Shown here: one piece after another, positions 20,841 through 32,059 of the stretch
How the letters are laid out: each line of letters opens with the position of its first letter
Position numbering within the stretch: position 1 is the stretch's first letter
DNA from: Saccoglossus kowalevskii
Lineage: Eukaryota > Hemichordata > Enteropneusta > Harrimaniidae
Assembly: GCF_000003605.2 (NCBI RefSeq)
Contig: NW_003130854.1
Location: forward strand, 3,021,712-3,058,683
Direction of reading: 5' to 3'
DNA length: 36,972 bases
Program-made: the position numbers and the translations under genes
Notes under the pieces: generated by a model
Seen by the model: the letters and a program-made list of their open reading frames with translations, nothing else
The model's database searches: none
What the model was told of the DNA's origin: nothing

Positions 20841-21574
20841 TCATTTAAAGCGGATAAGAGCATTTTCAGTCCGATTAATATTGTCCTTTCTATGTTTTAT
20901 TCGGTCTTTAGTGCGATTCAGGAGAGACGATAAATAGCGATCGCGATCTCTTTCTGCTGTATGCCGACCTAAAAGATTCTGGTGCGTGCTTTTGGTTCGC
21001 ATTCTGCAGTTTGTGCAAAAGTATTTGCATTTCACCTCAGCATAGTAGACAGAACCTATTATAATGGTGGATGCGTCGAAGTCAATTATAGTACGAGGTG
21101 TTGCTTTCGTGACATGTATGAACGAACCATGATTTCATTAAACTTGTATATATTGTTTAATATCTCGGGAATCTTATCACCCCATACTGCAATTTTAATT
21201 TGTGCAGTTTCATCAGCTATTGTGAATTCCTGCTTTGTCATTATTTGTCCAGAGGACAGCACATAGTCTTGCACATCTCCTATACAATGTATTTTAGCAA
21301 CGTTAACTGTATTGAGAAATATAAATAATTTATTGGTAACAGGCATTGTCAAATATACTTTGTAAAGCTTATACAAAATGTCTTGTGGAATATTCACGGT
21401 ACCAGTAGTAGTTGTTTCACTTTCACTGTCAATAATTGAAGCCTTACAAATGAAATATTTTGAATTAAAACACAAGAACTCTGTAATGCCATTTTGTGCC
21501 TCAAACACCACAAAATAGTATGGTAAATTAGAACACGTGTAGTGGAAAATCAGGCCCAGGAAGACTCGATGCAC
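20841..21574 (-). pseudogene. RPA-like OB-fold/zinc-ribbon protein of the Polinton-like element (copy B)
   Basis: The long frame 21086-21574 (162 codons) includes an OB-fold of the RPA70/ssDNA-binding type: KIHCIGDVQDYVLSS, then QEFTIADETAQIKIAVWGDK and FNEIMVRSYMS, matching the strand order in which a conserved WG follows strand 3. After one frameshift near 21100 the protein continues ASTIIIGSVYYAEVKCKYFC with CTNC after it, a zinc-ribbon-like start, and ends in a charged helical tail by 20841. This layout resembles the DNA-binding core plus C-terminal zinc domain of RPA70-like proteins. It would coat single-stranded DNA during replication. A scrap of the same gene lies at 9140-9240 beside polymerase copy A. 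Helitrons also carry RPA-like genes, but no Rep/helicase is seen here. Confidence 0.6.
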
Positions 21575-21850
21575 GACTTGGAGGCATCACCTCTTCAGCA
21601 CTGATGTCACCGCCGTTCGCAACATCATCAGAATATTGACGGGCGATATTGTACGGGGATAATAATCTTGTGATAATTACTTTCTTCTGTATAAATATGG
21701 CGAGTATATTTATTTCTAATTATTGTAAAAGGTTCGTTAACACTAACTCTCACGAACCGCTACCATTTACCATATTTCTAAGAATGTAATGGTTCACAAT
21801 TCGCGATCCTCTGAAATTAAGGATGAGACCCTTTACCCTAGGTAGATTCG
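21548..21850. repeat. Polinton-like spacer repeat, copy B
   Basis: Matches 10062-10350. Here it runs directly into the OB-fold gene start. It holds an extra 30-odd bases near 21718-21760 compared with copy A. Confidence 0.7.
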
Positions 21851-21859
21851 GTATCAAGA

Positions 21860-22350
21860 TAACAGGGTTCATTTATTGTCAAACCCGACACTGCAAGCCA
21901 AGATGTTCACGTTACAAGACTCTGGACAGACCTCCCCGTTACCGAATCCAAACCTCGCTGCCTTAAACCAATTACCATACATCTCGGTAGGAATTGATAA
22001 TCAAAAGTTTCCGGTGATATATTTTCGTCATTTGATCCAGATGATCCAGGGTGTATAACATTTAAAACATGACAATGATGAACTCTCAACAATGCCATGA
22101 ACAGTTTGGTTCCAGAGCTATTGTACGAAAAAAATAAACTAATAGTTATGGTAAATTTATTTTGGATTCTCATGCAAAGACGGCATCATTCGTTCTGTGC
22201 CTCGTGCACTCAATTGTTCCATTCCTACTGCTAATCTGATCTTCGGCCATCAACTGAGCACACCATCACATCGACACAAGCACAGATTAACGCCTCCATG
22301 ATTTGATAATGTGTGTAAGCATCAACACTTATTTCCACAAACTCGCATAA
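21860..22350 (-). pseudogene. remnant between spacer and terminal block, copy B (polymerase deleted)
   Basis: In copy A the polymerase (about 2.6 kb) lies between spacer and terminal block; here only about 500 bases remain. About 21985-22060 matches 13250-13310 of copy A. The minus frame 21907-22173 reads HVLNVIHPGSSGSNDENIS. The rest has no match in copy A that I can see. It marks a near-complete internal deletion of the polymerase. Confidence 0.55.
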
Positions 22351-22593
22351 TGATTGGTGGATATTGCTATCCCGTGAATGAACGGTGAATCACGGTTCTC
22401 CTGTTCATGGTGCACACCATTCGCACTTGATGAAATTTGATGTCCAACATTAAAGCATCCAACGACTGTGAAACAGTATCACAGTCTGTTTGTTGCATGC
22501 ATCTTTAATAGTAACAAAATTACATATGTGAGAGAGATGCAACTCTTTTTTATTTTTGCTACAGCTCTCTCCTTTGATATTCAAGAACTGATA

Positions 22594-22980
22594 TTCTTAG
22601 TCAAATCTAATTACACCTAATCAATAAGTGTCTTATTATGTTCTTATTTTTTTTTATCTGTAACTCAATTTTTCCAATATTCGAAACCGAGAAATATACT
22701 CGCTAATCGTGCACAACACATGGTGTACCTACAAAATCAGTGTTCCGATAATTATTGAAAACTATATTGTTATATGAATTGCTCCCACCTTATCACATAA
22801 AAAATTGAGGAAAAGTGCTTTCAATGACAGGAGCCGTTGTTTAACTTCCCTGTTAATTAAAATATCACCTGTGGTCAAACCATAGTTTGCTATCACATTG
22901 GTCAAATTACGTTTGAACAATACAAGATTAAACCCTTCAGCTAACGTAACAAACAAATCACCATACATATACCAATCACA
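22594..22980 (-). other. segment specific to terminal block B, with a 68-codon ORF
   Basis: Inserted relative to copy A after the word TATTCAAGAACTGATATT. Its minus-strand frame 22762-22968 reads NLTNVIANYGLTTGDILINR and VKQRLLSLKALFLNFL, protein-like and possibly part of the element's own coding sequence that copy A has lost. No family is recognised. Confidence 0.3.
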
Positions 22981-23711
22981 GATAAATTACCAGAGAATGG
23001 TAAAACTGACTAGTTTTGTCAACAGTGCGAGCATAAGCATTCGGAGATATATCATCAAGTTCATTCTTTATGATGACAGCCAATTTAGATTGTTACATTT
23101 ACTGCATCAGCATACATACAATACATACATTCACGAGGGCTTTAGCTGACATTGGTTTACTTGGCACCGATTTCTCTATTTGTGAAGATGTTGAATTGTT
23201 CAATATAAATACACAAAATATTCAGTGTCTGAAGTAACAAACTATTGTCCACTCTGTCCCACTATATCACAAAATGCTTCAGCACTGGGGGTATTTTAAA
23301 ATAATTCATTAATGTGATAAATCTATCATTCAGAGACAGTCACTGAGCAATGCTCATGATCACCCCTATACACCTGCAATCATTGAATGGGTCGCAGTGA
23401 TAGATGGTTCGCAATTGAAACTCCTTCCGCAACACCACCATTAACAATCGGTAAATGAACAAGTAGATAGCTGGTTCAGGGATCACAATGTTTCCTACAA
23501 GGATTCTGTTCATAGAAGTTGTAGGTATGACTGCTAACAGACAACTCCAGATTATAACATCACATGACAAAATCAATTAAATGTTCATCTTTTTGGATAA
23601 GTATTTTTACCACACTGTATGCAGGTCTCAGTTCCTTATGATCTGGTACAAAATTTATTTTTCTCATCTTCTTTTACAAACATCTTTCTAGTAATATTTG
23701 CAAAACATGCG

Positions 23712-23891
23712 TTAATGGTATCCCTTTGAGTGAAACGATAGGATATATTCGCACAGCCAATCCCATACATCATTTCTCGCATGTTTATCCACAAAAATAC
23801 TGCCTTGTTTTATTTGCTTCATGATCCAGCCCAAATAATTCTCTAAATTAGAAATTGTTTCATGCAATACATGAAAAAACATTTCTTTCAT
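23712..23891 (-). CDS. 59-codon conserved ORF of the element, copy B
   Basis: Same frame, length and stop as 14309-14488, with one residue changed (Asn to His, in the VLNETISN part). The sequence just upstream of the start codon differs between the copies: a run of A then GAAATAA-type sequence here, against a CGACAGA context in copy A. So the near-identity stops at or near the ATG. See the copy A entry for content. Confidence 0.45.
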   Translation of the reverse strand: MKEMFFHVLHETISNLENYLGWIMKQIKQGSIFVDKHARNDVWDWLCEYILSFHSKGYH

Positions 23892-24350
23892 AAAAAAAAT
23901 TATTTCTGAAATTTGATAGTGTGACCGGTCTGTCGTCAGTACTCAGTGTTCCCAAAATTAAACCATTTGATAACGCAATGTGGGGATAATTCGGGAATTA
24001 AACTCGCTTGCAAGAGGTATTTTTGGATATATATATACACACTCCAATCACGCAAGGGAGTACATCGAATTATGACGTTTCAAACATTTAGTAAATAAGA
24101 TCAATAATCACCATTACTACTAAGTTCCCTATTCAAAATAACTAAAAAGGGGGCTAGGGGAGCTCTTAGTTCAGTGTCTTCCAGTCTTCTTTCAGTCCCT
24201 CTTCCGTCAGTCTCCTCCTTTTTTCTCCCAAACCGGGCTTCCCATTCGTTGCGCGATTCATTTGTCATTGTCATTCAAATAAGTTTCGCAATTGACGCAT
24301 AACCAGATTCACGCCCTCACACGTATTATGTATGCACGTATATCGGGTGA

Positions 24351-26220
24351 CATGCCAAACGCTCAAAAGATTTTGAATTGACCTCGATTCAAGAAGGGGA
24401 ATGGAACTTGCAGTAAAGGAAAACAAATTTTACAAGGAAATATATCGTAATAAAATAAAACACCAGAAAGGTGAACATGTATCTGAGGTGAGCAAAATAA
24501 AAACAATTTGTTAAGATCAGAACAGTAATTACAATCATAGTAAATTAAGATAAGTAATTGTATAATTGGAAATCCTATAATGGTTCAATAACTAATTCAT
24601 ATTTCAACGATTTGAAGTATAATGGTGACAAATTATCAGTGAAATACAAAGTAAGACACAAAATTACTGCAAATATATCAATATGGGTAATCATAATTAC
24701 TCACGTAATGAGGTTAGTATTCATCGAAAGTTACATGCGGTGTTCAAGTACATTATAAGTTGCTCAGGAACGCAAAAGAAAAAGTATGAAAGAAGGAAGT
24801 TTTAAAATACATACAATGAATTTGCGTAGATTGGGTTTGGAACCCATTTTTTTCACTTTCAGAATTTACTCCATATATAATAATATTGATATACTGATAA
24901 CTGATTTTTGGCCAACAAATAACAGGCATTTAACAGGTACTTTAACTCTTTCCCTCTGATAGGTATAAATAACTTATCCTTGCATCCATGAATGGGTCAA
25001 AATTTGTTGCAGAGTTAGGTGATGGATGGTCTTATTGACACCATTCATTTAATAAGGTCCTGCAATGGTTGTGAAATTGTTCCTCGAAAACACATTTCAG
25101 CTCGTACAATATTTCTAATGACCAAACGATCGCAGATCTTGTAGCCTTTCGCGCTTGAGGGAAAATGAAAACCAGTGTTAGATGTTCTGAGCTGTAAAGA
25201 TTAATAAACCACCAAACTTAATTTTTCGTTAAAATCCTGTGTTGTAATGAATGGTGTGCTAATGCATGTTGTGTCATAGTTGATATGTTGTACAAATCAA
25301 TGTCAGTTTGCACATGCTGTATTGAATGGTGAAAAGCATTTGTATTCCAGATAGTGAGAACAGACTTACAGAAATGTCGCATGACTATAGTTTCAAAAAT
25401 ACTTGCCATTAAAGTCTGTATACTGTTTCTTCAAGTAAGTCTCATGACCCAAAGTCAATAGGTTCATCAGTTTCCAAATATACAATTTTTTTCATCCTTC
25501 AAATCCGTGTGTTATAATTGTTGAAGATACCTGCGTGTTTCCCCTTCACATAGCAACATATCCATCGCCGACTCGGTCCTTACTGAATACATTTGATACA
25601 GCCCTATACTCCCTGGACAGCCTTAAAGAAACCTCATCATTGAACTTAAGTTACTGAATAGCCAATCCTGCTTCCTATGAGCCATGTTTTGGCTTACAAT
25701 GTGGTTTTGAGCAAATAATTTTATTTAGTTGGCCTGTAAATTTAATTCTTCAAAAAGACAGTGCTTTGATAATCTTCAACGTTCTCGTCAATATTTGTTA
25801 ACCTTGAGTGTATATCTTTTGCATGGTATAACAAGTATGCAAATAAGTCATGTATGGTTTTAGTAAACCAAAATGCAATCAAACCATTGCCTTATTTTCA
25901 AATGTATGTTAACTTTGTGTTGCTACGTGCTGAATTCCTGTTTGAGTGCAGAGTTGCACAAGTTTCTAACAGCGTGGATATTCACATTCATGCAATACAA
26001 AATATACTGACAAAATCTCCTCTCGCCCAACACGACTTTTCTTGTGCGAGTAAATTTCATTGCAACCTAAAGAGAAGATCGTATAGTAATTTTTGATTTA
26101 CAAATAATTTTGGTTAAAGTGTGGGGGTGGGGGTAAATAACATTTAAACTCGCCAGTAAATAATTCAACAATGTATGTGATTATGTGTCTATATTCTACG
26201 GTATATCGTATCTTGGAGGA
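24351..26220. other. no gene recognised
   Basis: AT-rich. Short frames such as 25854-26096 (plus) show no domain. No repeat or element signature was noticed. Confidence 0.4.
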
Positions 26221-26250
26221 TGTTTTGGCCATTAAAAGGGCAGTTTGGTT

Positions 26251-26486
26251 TTAATTTAGAATGCCGTTCCGAAATAGTTTGGTTTTAATGTAGGGTGTAG
26301 TGTTCGCAATATGGCGTAAAATGTTAGTGACTGCCTCGTCGTCAGTTCTTCCGTACTGCTCCCTCCACATAAACTCATCCAAATACCCAGGCAACATGCT
26401 TTTCGAAACTGTTTCAGCTTTCCCTTGGCTCTGTTCCAATCAATAACTGACTGGATTGACGAAATGGCGACTGTGGTTGACGGCAT
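26251..26486 (-). pseudogene. Merlin (IS1016/IS1595-type) transposase C-terminus, copy 1
   Basis: The minus-strand frame reads MLPGYLDEFMWREQYGRTDD and then VTNILRHIA, the typical end of ISXO2-like/IS1595-type DDE transposases, which in animals are the Merlin elements. Just upstream a shifted frame gives VNHSRHFVNPV, the segment that precedes the catalytic Glu; the IES part is destroyed here. The element cuts and pastes DNA. Only the C-terminal third is present, with frameshifts. A sister fragment lies at 31790-31925. Confidence 0.7.
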
Positions 26487-26489
26487 AAG

Positions 26490-26600
26490 AATAACTGTCG
26501 TTGTTCGCTAGCTGTTGATAGGCTGCCCACTGATCCATAGGAACTTTGTCTTAGATTGATAGAAAGATAGCAGCACCACGACATTCGGCGATCATTTGTC
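26490..26600. repeat. repeat shared with 32180-32290
   Basis: GCTAGCTGTTGATAGGCTGC and CCACTGATCC here correspond to GCTAGCTATTAGTAGGCTGC and CCACTGGTCC there, each followed by a shared CTTGTCTTAG word. Both copies lie beside a Merlin piece, so the Merlin and this sequence were probably duplicated together or belong to one family of nested elements. Confidence 0.55.
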
Positions 26601-26661
26601 GCGATTTTTCCACGAAGAGTTGTCGTCTAGGGTAAACGAAAAATAACAGCTGTCGGACACA

Positions 26662-26919
26662 CTAGTACATTTTCCTTGTTTTGCCTCTATTGATAAAGTC
26701 GGTGAGAAACTTACCGGGCTCTTTCGTATGACATGCCCAGGCGAGCAGTTCCCTGCCGTTCTTATCCCTCGTGAATGTGTGACCGTTATACCCGATTCGA
26801 ATAGGTACGGCGAATAATTTATTTGGATGAGCTGTCGCAATCGTGTTGTCTTGGTTACTAAAATTTATTGAATATTTTCCGTATTGAAGAAACGTCTTGG
26901 CCCCTGCGTACGATGCCAT
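26662..26919 (-). pseudogene. possible FLYWCH-like zinc-finger fragment
   Basis: An 85-codon minus-strand frame starts MASYAGAKTFLQYG and has IGYNGHTFTRDKNGRELL, then WACHTKEPGKF. The order aromatic, NG, TF, RDKNG, W-x-C resembles the first half of a FLYWCH finger. The second cysteine is not seen and the H-x-H end is missing. It is in the same orientation as the Merlin C-terminus that follows, so it may be the N-terminal domain of that transposase gene. Confidence 0.3.
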
Positions 26920-26989
26920 ATATGTTCATCTGATGACGAACGCCCTTGTCTAGCGGGATGGTACTGTTCACTGAAAGCAAGTGAATGTG

Positions 26990-27068
26990 GTGAAATATGA
27001 GAAGATAAAACTTGCTTGCAGACAAGACGAGCTGCTGAATTCTGAACTCGTTGAAGCTTCTTTATCAA
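26990..27068 (-). pseudogene. non-LTR reverse transcriptase tail fragment
   Basis: The minus-strand segment IKKLQRVQNSAARLVC matches the very conserved stretch near the C-terminal end of jockey/CR1-type reverse transcriptases. Only about 25 codons are recognisable before the sequence drifts. A relic of a LINE. Confidence 0.6.
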
Positions 27069-27099
27069 ATAATCATGGCATCCGACTATTGCAATAGCT

Positions 27100-27570
27100 A
27101 GAAATATTTATTCTGTTAAAAGCACATCTTCAACTGAGAAATTGAAATAGCTAGTATTGCATGTCTAATCACTCCTTGTGAGTGCCAAGGTAAATTCACT
27201 TATCACAATAAATCTAGCGTATGTTAGTTCATATATTATACAATATATATATATTATTACTTTTAAATTACTTTTGTTCGATTCATAAAATAGGCAAAAT
27301 TTTAGCAGAGGGAAAAACGGTAGTTATACGTGCATTTACTTTAGATATGCAACCAATACAGAAATTGAAGAAGTAGAATATGAAACGCCAAAGAATTTAG
27401 ATGTATATACAAACAAGACGAAAAACATCTAAAAGCTCGGCAGTAGACTTATCCATGAGTAACTATATTACAATACAAGAGTTGAAAACATAATGCTCTT
27501 GAAATGACATTGTTATGACAATGTATTATCAACTGTTTCAACGCTTTCTATATTAATGTGGCAAGTCTCA
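27100..27570. other. no gene recognised
   Basis: AT-rich, with a TATATATA run near 27245. No features seen. Confidence 0.4.
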
Positions 27571-27579
27571 AATGACCAC

Positions 27580-28265
27580 ATTCACATATCCTGTTGATTG
27601 GTCTATATGTTCTGCTGTCTGTAACTGTATTACCTCATCGTTGATATGCATGTCAATAGAATCTTCCTTTTCACTCATCTTAGTCCTGTAAAAAGCATTT
27701 TGCATTGATATATATTTAGTGTTTGCATAGTTGAGCAAATTTCCCCTACAATGAGTTCAACATTAATTATAATAAACACGTTAGATTGTGTTCGATGTTC
27801 TTGAGTTAAAAATCGGTTTAGTTTTAATCCTCATAAAATCAGAATGTTTATAAAATCAGAGAATAAATCTCCTTCCTTTATATGAGCATCGTAGCAACAC
27901 ATTCTGTGCAACTCGTTCGCTTCATGAAGATCAATTATTATGCTGCCAATGTCATCAACCCTGTATTTTGTTCTGTTTCCTGATAGGAACACTTCTCAAA
28001 TAACGATGAGCGGGTTGAAAAATAATTAAAAAGGCTCCACAAAAAGTCTTTCCACAGATATGACCACGAGCTTGACGTTCGAGTTTCGCGTTTATAGTTA
28101 ACTTACATTCCGAGCATTTGATATACTTACTAGACACCAGAACTTTTATGATTTGTAAAACATTCCCTTGATTGAAACTGACGATTATAATCAGGGCATG
28201 GTATTGTTTCTCTTTTTCGTGATTTTTGTCGGGACATTCTGAAGAATAACAATAAGCATGTTATG
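27580..28265 (-). pseudogene. Polinton polymerase with internal deletion (copy C)
   Basis: Bases 27580-27895 match 10598-10970 of copy A (the palm segment between the LKIK block and motif C; shared words include AGTCCTGTAAAA and AGATTGTGTT). Bases 27950-28265 match 12440-12760 (the N-terminal zinc region; for example IKCSECKLTINAK and GHICGKTFC in the frame 27955-28137). The whole exonuclease domain and the first part of the polymerase domain are missing between the two. So this is an internally deleted relic of the same family. Its divergence from copy A is large, so it is not a recent local duplicate. Confidence 0.65.
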
Positions 28266-28269
28266 TGAC

Positions 28270-29700
28270 GTTTGACGCCTTGCGTCTATGTTCATTTATT
28301 TTTCTATTTTGTTGCATCTCCACTGTAAGTCTTGTGGAATATTCGCGAACCAGTAGTAGCTGTTTCACTGTAAATAAAACAAACAATTACCTCTTCAAGC
28401 ATTTTTCGGCATTCATTCACCCATTCACTTCTGTTGCTTTCAATACTTTTTCTTAGTCGAGCTATGTTAACCTGGTAAAATTAATATTAGGTGAAATACA
28501 ATAATCACCATGCGTATTGATAAGAGCATGAAATTATTTTAATGCACTCATTATTGGGTTTCAGAATACACGTAGGTAACTTAAGTACTAATTTCAGAAT
28601 TGTAAGCTAATTTTCTGTTGGACATAGAAGTATAAAATGTTCAGTTGCAGTCACGTAAAACTGACACATTCAAAATACAGTGTTTAAAGTATTTTAAGAA
28701 TTGCAAATTCCAAATGCTTTGACTGATGCATTGAATTTGATTGTCTCCTCAAAGGGAAGAACCCCGCCCTTCTCCGGGGGAATTATTTTTTATATGCAAA
28801 TACAAAATTATGATAAAAGGCGAAACAAAAGCTTTATGCAGTAACTGTCGACTTTGTATTAGACAACTTGACATCAGGGCAAAAGATTATACTTCTATTT
28901 TTCCATTTACACTATCTATGTAAGCCCACATTCTCAAGAAAAATATGGCTAATGTACCTTATCTTTCAATGTGTTTATCAAAAGGTACACAGGGATCTCC
29001 CTAGCCCTTGGTGAATAGCAGCCGCTCATGAAAATTAATGAGCACAATTAAATTCACATCACAAGATAAACTATTCAAGGTTACAGAGAGCACAACATTG
29101 AAATCATCCCTAAACAATGGTCAAGTAAGTAGTGTCTCCTTGGAAACAATGAGGTGATAATTTTATGCACTCAAGAAATGGGACAACGGCCCAATCAGCA
29201 GCACTTCATAGTGGGCGCTGATTTTGAGTGCCAGACGGGGCTGATTTATTGTGTTAATTGTGCCTTATCCCCCGAAAACAATAGTATATCTGATACCACA
29301 TTGGCCTGAATAATAGTGTATCTGCCAAAAATATAGCATATTGGCACCGATACGCCAAAACCATCTAGGGAGAACACTGTCTTCTTTTAACCTTTTAACA
29401 CTATGGCTACTGCTACACATATATTTTTGCCAGGCATATATCAAACATTATGAAACTACTTGGGTCTTAGGCATGCGCATGTGAAAACATGCAGTCAAAT
29501 CAAAAAACAAAATTAGGATTATTAATTTTGCAGATAGCAAATACGTTTATTGCAAATACTTTTTGTTGGACCAATTTAGTGACAAGTTTTGAGGAAATCA
29601 TATTAAAATGACAATGACATAGCAGCAGCTTAATGTGTTTTAAAAGGCCTCTGAATATAGTATCAATAAAGTTATTATACACATATTGATGTTTAAAACT
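28270..29700. other. no gene recognised
   Basis: AT-rich with only chance frames. Near 28325-28375 the words CTTGTGGAATATTC, CCAGTAGTAG and TGTTTCACT match 21382-21422 of the OB-fold gene, so a small scrap of that gene is present. The rest shows nothing. Confidence 0.4.
28321..28375 (-). pseudogene. scrap of the OB-fold gene
   Basis: About 50 bases resemble 21382-21422 of copy B (CTTGTGGAATATTC, CAGTAGTAG, GTTTCACT), in the same orientation as polymerase copy C. It lies just beyond the zinc-region end of that copy, not on the side expected from copy A, so a rearrangement has taken place. Confidence 0.4.
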
Positions 29701-29711
29701 TGTTAACTTAC

Positions 29712-29829
29712 ATTTTCTGCTTTACAATCTTGTTTGTTGACATTCTTGGTTGATAGCTGTCATCAGAAAATTCTTCCATCTTTTTTCCAAGAAAATCAAT
29801 GAACTCACTATCCAGCTCTCTGTTGGTTC
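29712..29829 (-). CDS. candidate coding exon, unassigned
   Basis: A minus-strand block lies between an AAAAATAG acceptor and a consensus GTAAGTTAAC donor. It is open throughout and reads NRELDSEFIDFLGKKMEEFS and then SYQPRMSTNKIVKQKM. The acidic, helical composition and intact splice borders set it apart from the surrounding empty sequence. It may belong to a host gene on the minus strand whose first exon could lie near 33.0 kb. That link is a guess, and no family is recognised. Confidence 0.35.
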
Positions 29830-29899
29830 CTATTTTTAAATTACAAATATGTACTTTATGTAGTCCTATGAATAAATCAAATAAAAAGGCTCTTAGATA

Positions 29900-31780
29900 A
29901 CACATTTTTTAACAAATGACCTGAAGACCTATGCTGTTTAGCACAAGGCAGAGTGGCAATTGTAGATACTCTATGGATATGACTTTTGAAACAATTTGAC
30001 ATCCTTATACATATGACCATGGCTAGACCATGAAGTTTTGGGGTAACATTTTAGCCCAGCCCCTTCCCTCTCAGTTGTTATGCATCACCCTTATATTAGT
30101 AGAAAACATATAAACCTAGAAATGATCTTGTCATGAACTTCAACATTTCAGAAAAAAACAACAACATTTTTTTAGTCCATGCACTATCAATAAATATTCA
30201 AATACATTGTATATGCAGTCATTATACATAGTCAATATATCGGGTGGTCCATAAAAAAAAACTTTTAAAATGTGAATAACTTGAAAGTTATTTGTAGTAC
30301 AGACATTACATTTTGTACATAACACTAGTAGCTTTGCAGTGAGTGGGTTTTCGTATCTGGTTGGTTTCGCGTGGAGTAGGGATTTGTCTCAGTAACTGGT
30401 CCTTTCATCCTGAGAATTAAAGTTTTATGTTTCTTTAACAAACTGTTGCTATTCTGGGAATACCATCCTGGCAGGAGTTCCAAAATAAGACCCATGCTCT
30501 GATAATGCCTCTAGTTTCAAAGACCAATAAACATTACCTTTATGATCTTATTGGTGTTGCAAAGAATAGTTGAATAATGTTTATTGAAATTAATAACTCC
30601 CATAACCGTTTTCAAATATAGATAAATTATAGTATGTAACCAACTGTATAACTCAGTCTCCACAATGAAATAAAGGAATGCATATATACATTATTACTAA
30701 TGCATTGCAATGCAACTAATTCAAATTGAAAGAAATTGCAATATAAAATATTTCATTTGTAATACTTCCCAAAGGCGTATTCGCGGTCAATGTTATTTGC
30801 GAAATATTTGTTTATAGGTTTATAATCTAGCTAGGAAATACCATACAATTTTTATTAATAAATAAAAATGAAATATTTCATTTATTATATAACCTGCACA
30901 AAAGTAATTAAAAATTTCTTTGCTAGAATGGTGTGCAACTTCATATGATAATCCTGATAAAGTTAACAACTGGCGATTTAGCAATATATGGATTGTCAAC
31001 TTCCTGTGAATTTGATTACCGAACGTTTTTAGGTTTATGCGCTGCAATTTACAGAACACGTACCTAAGTGGCCGTCCCCCAGCACATAATTAAGTCAAGG
31101 CGGTTTAGATATCAAAATCAAGAAACTCTCAGTTTTTACACAATCTGGGGAGTTTGAATTACTGAATGAAGTACAGGACGACAAAGCTGAAATATCCAAG
31201 AACCAACACATACCAAAAAGTGGATATTCGTGGTGTATTTTAAGTCCAACCAGACCGGAAGTGGAAATTTGTTAGTACTCTAAATATCCAAATATATTTT
31301 AGTATAAGATAGTAATGATCAACTATTCAATTACATTGCAATCTGGCTAAACACCAAATAAGTTGAATTTCAATGTATAGAGGGATTTTAAATGCTATTA
31401 AGTTCAGACAGGTTCACTCTATCCCAGTGGAAACAAAACTTTGATTTTGTCACAACATGAATGAACACATTTGTAGGGTTTAATGTTTGAATATCAGGGC
31501 ATTCAATTGTTGGTTTGTGAAGGTCACAACTATATTCATGTTGATTAATACAATTGCATAATAAACAGTTTATAAATACCAATTTTGCAATCTGATATCT
31601 CTTTTTTTAACTGGATCCACTGTAATTCCTTCCTCTGGTGCTTTGTGAGATTTGGTACATCAATATGAGTATCACTCTTTCTCTTTCCTTTTTTACTACG
31701 TGCCTGTGTTCGCTGATTGTCACTGAATCAATAAAAAGTAAACATACACTGAAATTTAATGAAATTCCTTTGTTAATTAC
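29900..31780. other. no gene recognised
   Basis: AT-rich. A minus frame at 31388-31582 (CLLCNCINQHEYSCDLHKP) has a suggestive cysteine pattern but no splice support. Nothing else was noticed. Confidence 0.4.
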
Positions 31781-31789
31781 ACAAGTATA

Positions 31790-31925
31790 ATTGGACAGGA
31801 ATATCCAGGCAACATGCTTTTCGATACTCATCATTCTTTTCAGCTTTCCCTAGTTCGGTTTCAATAGCTCTCAATTGCCTAGTTATGGACTCCAGTGACT
31901 GGATCGACGAAATAGCGGCATATCA
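31790..31925 (-). pseudogene. Merlin transposase fragment, copy 2
   Basis: The minus-strand reading gives RYFVDPVTGVHN followed by AIES, then, after a frameshift, SKSMLPGY, where the sequence leaves the family. It keeps the IES segment with the catalytic Glu that copy 1 (26251-26486) has lost, but lacks the LDEFMWRE end that copy 1 keeps. Both are fragments of one family. Confidence 0.6.
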
Positions 31926-32059
31926 AAGTTTATTCGGAATCTGTCAGCTAAATGCTGTTTTACAAGGAGCCATTTAAAATATTACATTAAAATACAATAC
32001 AGAAAAAAGCTAAACAATATATACAAACAACAATTACATTAGAATATTTTTTTAAAATT

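Larger units (their letters stand above)
22353..24350. repeat. Polinton-like terminal block, copy B
   Basis: Collinear with 13328-14905. It contains an extra segment at about 22594-22980 that is absent from copy A. The stretch 23519-23891 is nearly identical to 14113-14488 (two substitutions in about 370 bases by eye). The flanks are much more diverged. Confidence 0.75.

Noticed and set aside
20841-21574. Helitron origin of the RPA-like gene
   Set aside because: Animal Helitrons often carry RPA-like genes, but no Rep/helicase motif or Helitron end (TC...CTRR with hairpin) was seen, and the gene repeatedly lies beside the polymerase family.
26117-26140. GTGGGGGTGGGGG run as a possible G-quadruplex
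   Set aside because: Short, isolated, and not near any promoter or gene that I could support.
30140-31059. Several 60-80 codon minus frames
   Set aside because: Low-complexity, Ile/Phe/Lys-rich translations of AT-rich DNA without splice signals or motifs.
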